Positions 60,452-64,000 of a stretch of DNA of 64,000 nt are shown piece by piece; within the stretch, counting starts at the first letter, position 1, and each line of letters begins with the position of its first letter. The stretch comes from a bacterium 1xD8-48 (GTDB taxonomy: Bacteria; Bacillota; Clostridia; Lachnospirales; Lachnospiraceae), in assembly GCA_009917455.1 (NCBI GenBank), contig QZDS01000011.1, positions 1 through 64,000 of the forward strand, given 5' to 3'. The notes beneath the pieces are model-generated. The model ran no database searches, was not told the DNA's origin, and saw only the letters and a list, made by a program, of their open reading frames with translations. A program made the translations under genes and the position numbers.

Positions 60452-61663
60452 TCAGGCCATCTTCTCCGCCAGTTCCATGGCGCGCTCCACCACCACGTCC
60501 GAATTGTAGTGGGAATGCTCTCCCCAGCGTCCCAGACCGTAAATCTGATTTTCCCGCCCGAAAGCAAGAAGCTTTTCCATAATCTTTGGTTTTCCCATGG
60601 TGTTTAAGGGGTATGCATAAGCATTCAGATACCGGTAATTTTCATCCTCCGGTGAAAACATGGTCGTTCTCTCCGCTCTGGTTTCCAGCCAGTGTCCTCT
60701 GCTTTCCCGGCAGAAATTATGGCGGACCAGAATTCTGTGATAAGGAATCTTCAAATCCGGCACATAAAGCCAGTGGGCCTGCGTGTCCAGATTCTCCGGC
60801 ACATATCTGATTTCCACGGCGCTGGATTTCAAATCCTTTATGGACAAAAACAGCTCCTTTGGCATACCTTCTATTTTTGAAAAGGACGCCCATGGAATTG
60901 TCGTAATGATTTTATCGGCCATAAAAGTCTGTCCGCCCTTTGTTTTCACCGCTTTCGTACAGATTTCTTCCGCCTCGCACCCGTACACTACCTTCGGCGC
61001 AACCGCCTCCGCCATCCGCTTCCAGACCTCGCCGTATCCGTACTTTTTCGGGTAATAAAAGGAGGCATGGCCCGGCTGGGAGCCGAAAGGCTTTCTCGCA
61101 AGGCAGGAACGAAGGGTATCCTCAAAGCTCACATCGGGGAGCTTGTCGAGCCAGTAGATTCCAAGTGTATCAAGCTCGTCCGCAAACATTTTCTGATTGT
61201 AGGGCAGCATGTAATCATCCGCAATCTTTTGCCCCAGCTTCCAGACAATCCACTCCACGAACCGCTCCGGCACCGGCTCGCCGCTGTTGCACCCCGCCTT
61301 TGCTATGGAAGAAAGATATTCCACCTGTTCCTCTAAGGGAAACTGCCAGATATTGGCCTCCAGGGGATGTCCCACCACCGCGCTTTGCAGGCAAATACGG
61401 CTGTCCCTGCGAAAAAGCGCCCACTCCTCCTTTGGCAGGAAATCAAACAGAAATTCGCACACCTTCGGCCTTCGCACGTCAAGGAAATGCCCGCCGCCGA
61501 TATCTAAGGGGCTGCCGTCAACCTCCGCAGAGCGGCAGAGCCCGCCCGCTTCCTTCTCCTTTTCCAGTATCAGAAAGGATTCCTCTCCTTTTCTTTTTAA
61601 CATATTTGCAAAAGTAAGGCCGGCAGGACCGGCCCCTAAAATCAGATATTTTACCTTTTCCAT
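60452..61663 (-). CDS. FAD-dependent oxidoreductase (mutase/amine-oxidase-like)
   Basis: About 403 aa from MEKVKYLI, six bases after GGAGGT. Dinucleotide motif LGAGPAGLTFANMLKRKG at the N terminus, then LILEKEKEAGGLCRS and a GGGHFLD loop, as in the UDP-galactopyranose mutase/protoporphyrinogen oxidase group. Overlaps the GT2 gene by 13 bp. Probably acts on a sugar nucleotide or lipid for the surface glycan made by this cluster; chemistry not certain. Confidence 0.85.
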   Translation of the reverse strand: MEKVKYLILGAGPAGLTFANMLKRKGEESFLILEKEKEAGGLCRSAEVDGSPLDIGGGHFLDVRRPKVCEFLFDFLPKEEWALFRRDSRICLQSAVVGHPLEANIWQFPLEEQVEYLSSIAKAGCNSGEPVPERFVEWIVWKLGQKIADDYMLPYNQKMFADELDTLGIYWLDKLPDVSFEDTLRSCLARKPFGSQPGHASFYYPKKYGYGEVWKRMAEAVAPKVVYGCEAEEICTKAVKTKGGQTFMADKIITTIPWASFSKIEGMPKELFLSIKDLKSSAVEIRYVPENLDTQAHWLYVPDLKIPYHRILVRHNFCRESRGHWLETRAERTTMFSPEDENYRYLNAYAYPLNTMGKPKIMEKLLAFGRENQIYGLGRWGEHSHYNSDVVVERAMELAEKMA

Positions 61664-62370
61664 TTGCATACCTCCGGCTCATGCTTTTTCAGCATAAATA
61701 AAATTTTGATGGCCTCCGTCACAGAGCTTCCCTTCAGGCTGGAAGCCGTTCCCACATAGTGAATCGGAACCTCCACCGTGCGCAGGTTCCGGCAATAATA
61801 GCGCATTTCCGTCTGATACATATGTCCTGTGGAGAGAAAGCTGTCCAGATGCAGCTGCTCAAGAATTCCCCTCTGAAAGCCCTCAAAGCCGCTGGTCATG
61901 TCCTTGAGCGCAGTACCAAGCACCGCATTTGACAAAAAGGTGCCGCCCTGGCTTAAAATCCGCCGGTATAAGGGCTGTTCTCTCATGGAACCGCCGTCCA
62001 TAAACCGGGAGCCCCAGACACAGTCGTAGCCCTCCTCCAGCTTTTCCAGAAACTGTGGGATTTCCGAGGGTAGATGGCTTCCCCCGCCGTCCATCTCAAT
62101 TATCCGCTCCGCCCCGTCGGCAAGGGCCCTCTTAAAGCCCTCCAGATAACAGCTGATAACCCCGGTGGACTTTTCGTGGAAAATACATTTCACCCTGTCG
62201 CTTACTCTTTCTCTGTCCCGTATGATTTCCTCTGTCCTGTCCTTCGAATAGCTGTCGATTACCGGATAAATATGTAAGTTGTCATAGGGCAGACCCAGAA
62301 TCTCATCCAAAATCCGCCCCATGGTCGTCTCCTCGTTTGCCACAGGCATCACGATAATTGTTTTCTTCAT
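61651..62370 (-). CDS. Family 2 glycosyltransferase, polyprenol-phosphate type
   Basis: About 239 aa. GT-A fold: IIVMPVANEETTMGRILDEI at the start, then RIIEMDGGGSHLPSEIP at the nucleotide-metal site and WGSRFMDGGSM. It resembles DPM1/polyprenol-phosphate sugar transferases without membrane tail. ATG chosen because GAGG is five bases upstream; the GTG two codons earlier is less likely. It would make the lipid-linked donor used by the GT39-type proteins beside it. Confidence 0.88.
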   Translation of the reverse strand: MKKTIIVMPVANEETTMGRILDEILGLPYDNLHIYPVIDSYSKDRTEEIIRDRERVSDRVKCIFHEKSTGVISCYLEGFKRALADGAERIIEMDGGGSHLPSEIPQFLEKLEEGYDCVWGSRFMDGGSMREQPLYRRILSQGGTFLSNAVLGTALKDMTSGFEGFQRGILEQLHLDSFLSTGHMYQTEMRYYCRNLRTVEVPIHYVGTASSLKGSSVTEAIKILFMLKKHEPEVCKWKR

Positions 62371-62425
62371 CTCCACCTCATCCGCACTTTTCTCCTGTCG
62401 GATTTATCCGCCGCCCTTCGTGCGC

Positions 62426-63922
62426 TCAGCCGTAAAAATCATTATTGAATATCAGATAGTCGTCTCCGTCAACCAGAATAACCCTTCCCGTCAGAACATT
62501 GCTGTATGTCTCAAACAGATTCTTTGAAATCAGCAAAAGAGCGTCTTTATCCTCCACAAATACCGGAACGCCTCCTTCTATGGGCTCCAAATCCCCAATA
62601 ATATAAATGTCCGCCACACTGTTCTGCTCCCATTCATTTTGGCGGCAGTACTCATTCCGGCTGTTTTCAATGTAAATCCTCGCTCCCCGGTATTCCGGAT
62701 ACTTTTCTATCAGGGAGGAGATATCTCTTCTGATGTCCGTATTGTTCTCATAGTTCAGTGTCTGCAGGTTCCACAGCGACTTATCTGCACTGATTCCAAG
62801 GCCGATAACCGGAAGCAGCAGCAATATCAGTGCAATTCCCTTCTTTTTACCGGGAATATCCAAGGCGCGCGCCAGAACCGCCCCTGTTATCATGCAAAAG
62901 GGCAGATAGCAGATATAGCCGTACCACTCCATAAAGGAGCCGGAGGCGCTGTAAGCCGCAAGGGACACCAGAAGCCACACCACAAACAGATATAGCCTGC
63001 TTCCGATGATTTTCCTTAACAGGCTTTTCCCTTCCGCAGCCCTCTTTTCCTCCTTTTTCTGAAAGAAAAGAAGCAAAAGCGCACCAAGGACTGCCGCCAG
63101 AGCCAGCAAAACAGTCGGCTTCGTCCCGTAATATCTGATATATCCCAGATAATCCGACTCCCCAACCACCCTGTCCACAATTTCCACACCAAACATCTGT
63201 GCAAAAAAGGCTAACCCGTCGTAGGAAAAACGCACCGCCGCCCAGATTCCCGTTGGAAGCGCTGCGCCAATTGCTGCACCGATATAATGCTTTAGCTTAA
63301 GCTTTTTATAAATTCTCGGCAGATACAGAATACAGACCACTACGCCGATTCCCATATGCATACACTTTGCCATAAAGGCCAGCGACAGAAACACGCCGCA
63401 GCCGGTAAACAGCCAGGGTCTTTTTTCCGATTCATACAGACATACCATAGCCGCCATAAACATTAACAGATACAGTGCGTCCGCGTCCGCGCTTCTCGCC
63501 ATATGGAAGAAAAACATATCCGTACAGGAGACGAAAACAATCCCGGCAATAATCGCCGCCTTTTTTCCGAAATATCTTGCCGTTGATAAAAAAATCAGCA
63601 CAAAAAGCAGCACCGCAGCTATCGCAGAGGGCAGCCGCATGGCAAAGAAGCTAAAGCCCAGGCTCTGAAAACACAGGGCAATGCACCACATGATAAAGGG
63701 CGGTTTCAAATTATAATAGTCAACCGCATACCGGTAGGTCTGTATCCACCAGTTCCCTGACTGAATCATTTCATACGCGTTAATCCCGTAGATTGCCTCG
63801 TCCCAGTTCTGAGTCCCGGCCTCGCCTAAATGATAAAAACATAACACACAAGTCCATGCGGTAAGAAGTAAAAACATTCCCGCAAACAGAAGCTTTCTTA
63901 TAAAAATATCTTTCCTTTCCAA
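62426..63922 (-). CDS. GT39/ArnT-like membrane glycosyltransferase
   Basis: 498 aa with about 11 segments. The first extracellular loop has NWDEAIYGINAYEM, with the D-E pair of GT-C enzymes, and SADADALYLLMFM in a later one. Transfers a sugar from polyprenol phosphate to an extracellular acceptor in known relatives. First visible gene of the leftward surface-glycan group; 63923-64000 shows only an AT-rich upstream stretch. Confidence 0.87.
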   Translation of the reverse strand: MERKDIFIRKLLFAGMFLLLTAWTCVLCFYHLGEAGTQNWDEAIYGINAYEMIQSGNWWIQTYRYAVDYYNLKPPFIMWCIALCFQSLGFSFFAMRLPSAIAAVLLFVLIFLSTARYFGKKAAIIAGIVFVSCTDMFFFHMARSADADALYLLMFMAAMVCLYESEKRPWLFTGCGVFLSLAFMAKCMHMGIGVVVCILYLPRIYKKLKLKHYIGAAIGAALPTGIWAAVRFSYDGLAFFAQMFGVEIVDRVVGESDYLGYIRYYGTKPTVLLALAAVLGALLLLFFQKKEEKRAAEGKSLLRKIIGSRLYLFVVWLLVSLAAYSASGSFMEWYGYICYLPFCMITGAVLARALDIPGKKKGIALILLLLPVIGLGISADKSLWNLQTLNYENNTDIRRDISSLIEKYPEYRGARIYIENSRNEYCRQNEWEQNSVADIYIIGDLEPIEGGVPVFVEDKDALLLISKNLFETYSNVLTGRVILVDGDDYLIFNNDFYG

Positions 63923-64000
63923 AAATCTGTTCCCCTTTTACAATTGATTGCCTGTCTTATTTCCGTTTTTTGGCTTTTATTCTTTCATTTTTTGCCTGTA

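Overview
The window reads as a chromosomal segment of an anaerobic gut-type Firmicute, most likely a Lachnospiraceae/Clostridia member. Supporting signs are strong AGGAGG-type ribosome sites, BceA/NatA-like ABC exporters with two-component systems, YesMN-controlled sugar uptake, ferredoxin and iron-sulfur flavoprotein genes, and LrgAB and MATE exporters. Species cannot be named from the sequence alone. No rRNA, intact tRNA or CRISPR array was found.

Layout. 1-5.7 kb: a LytTR response regulator, then a VanR-like regulator / VanZ / VanS-like kinase / ABC exporter locus with matching direct-repeat boxes in front of the regulator gene and in front of the exporter. 5.9-8.4 kb: an Xre-cupin regulator with a metallo-beta-lactamase-fold (MBL) gene, flanked by an about 0.5-kb duplication whose second copy is fused to a serine-recombinase remnant. 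8.4-9.8 kb: an ECF sigma factor with a membrane partner. 9.9-14.0 kb: two clusters of iteron-like repeats bracketing an AT-rich three-gene operon (Apea-like HEPN protein, TIGR02391/Ymh-like protein with an R-x4-H motif, SAM methyltransferase). This is the best candidate for an undescribed, probably defence-related, system. 14.2-19 kb: a HepT/MntA toxin-antitoxin pair, a structured-RNA candidate, an AAA/DUF4143 ATPase, a truncated RlaP-like gene and a decayed IS91-type element. 19-24.7 kb: flavoproteins with an HxlR regulator, and a LysR-linked hydrolase/alcohol dehydrogenase locus, with several gene remnants. 24.8-29.7 kb: a PD-(D/E)XK-like protein, a lipoprotein, and a redox module (ferredoxin, NapH-like membrane protein, Crp/Fnr regulator, third MBL copy). 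30-36.9 kb: a Fic gene lacking its catalytic loop, YbaK, a TetR operon, decayed hydrolases, LrgAB and a broken exonuclease. 36.9-45.3 kb: a carbohydrate ABC transporter with a six-hairpin glycosidase-like enzyme and a YesMN-type two-component system. 45.4-52.9 kb: MATE and MFS exporters, an ECF-sigma/ABC operon and an AraC regulator. 52.9-63.9 kb: a MacB/FtsX-type ABC exporter with its two-component system, directly downstream of a glycosyltransferase cluster.

Two themes link the regions. First, many signal-response transport modules (two-component or ECF sigma plus ABC) suggest adaptation to envelope-active compounds. Second, an unusual number of genes carry clean internal or terminal deletions (flavin reductase, aldo/keto reductase, butanol dehydrogenase, Fic, alpha/beta hydrolase, HAD phosphatase, 5'-3' exonuclease), which points to ongoing deletion-driven decay or to an assembly problem. 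All family assignments were made by eye from protein motifs; no search or alignment was run.
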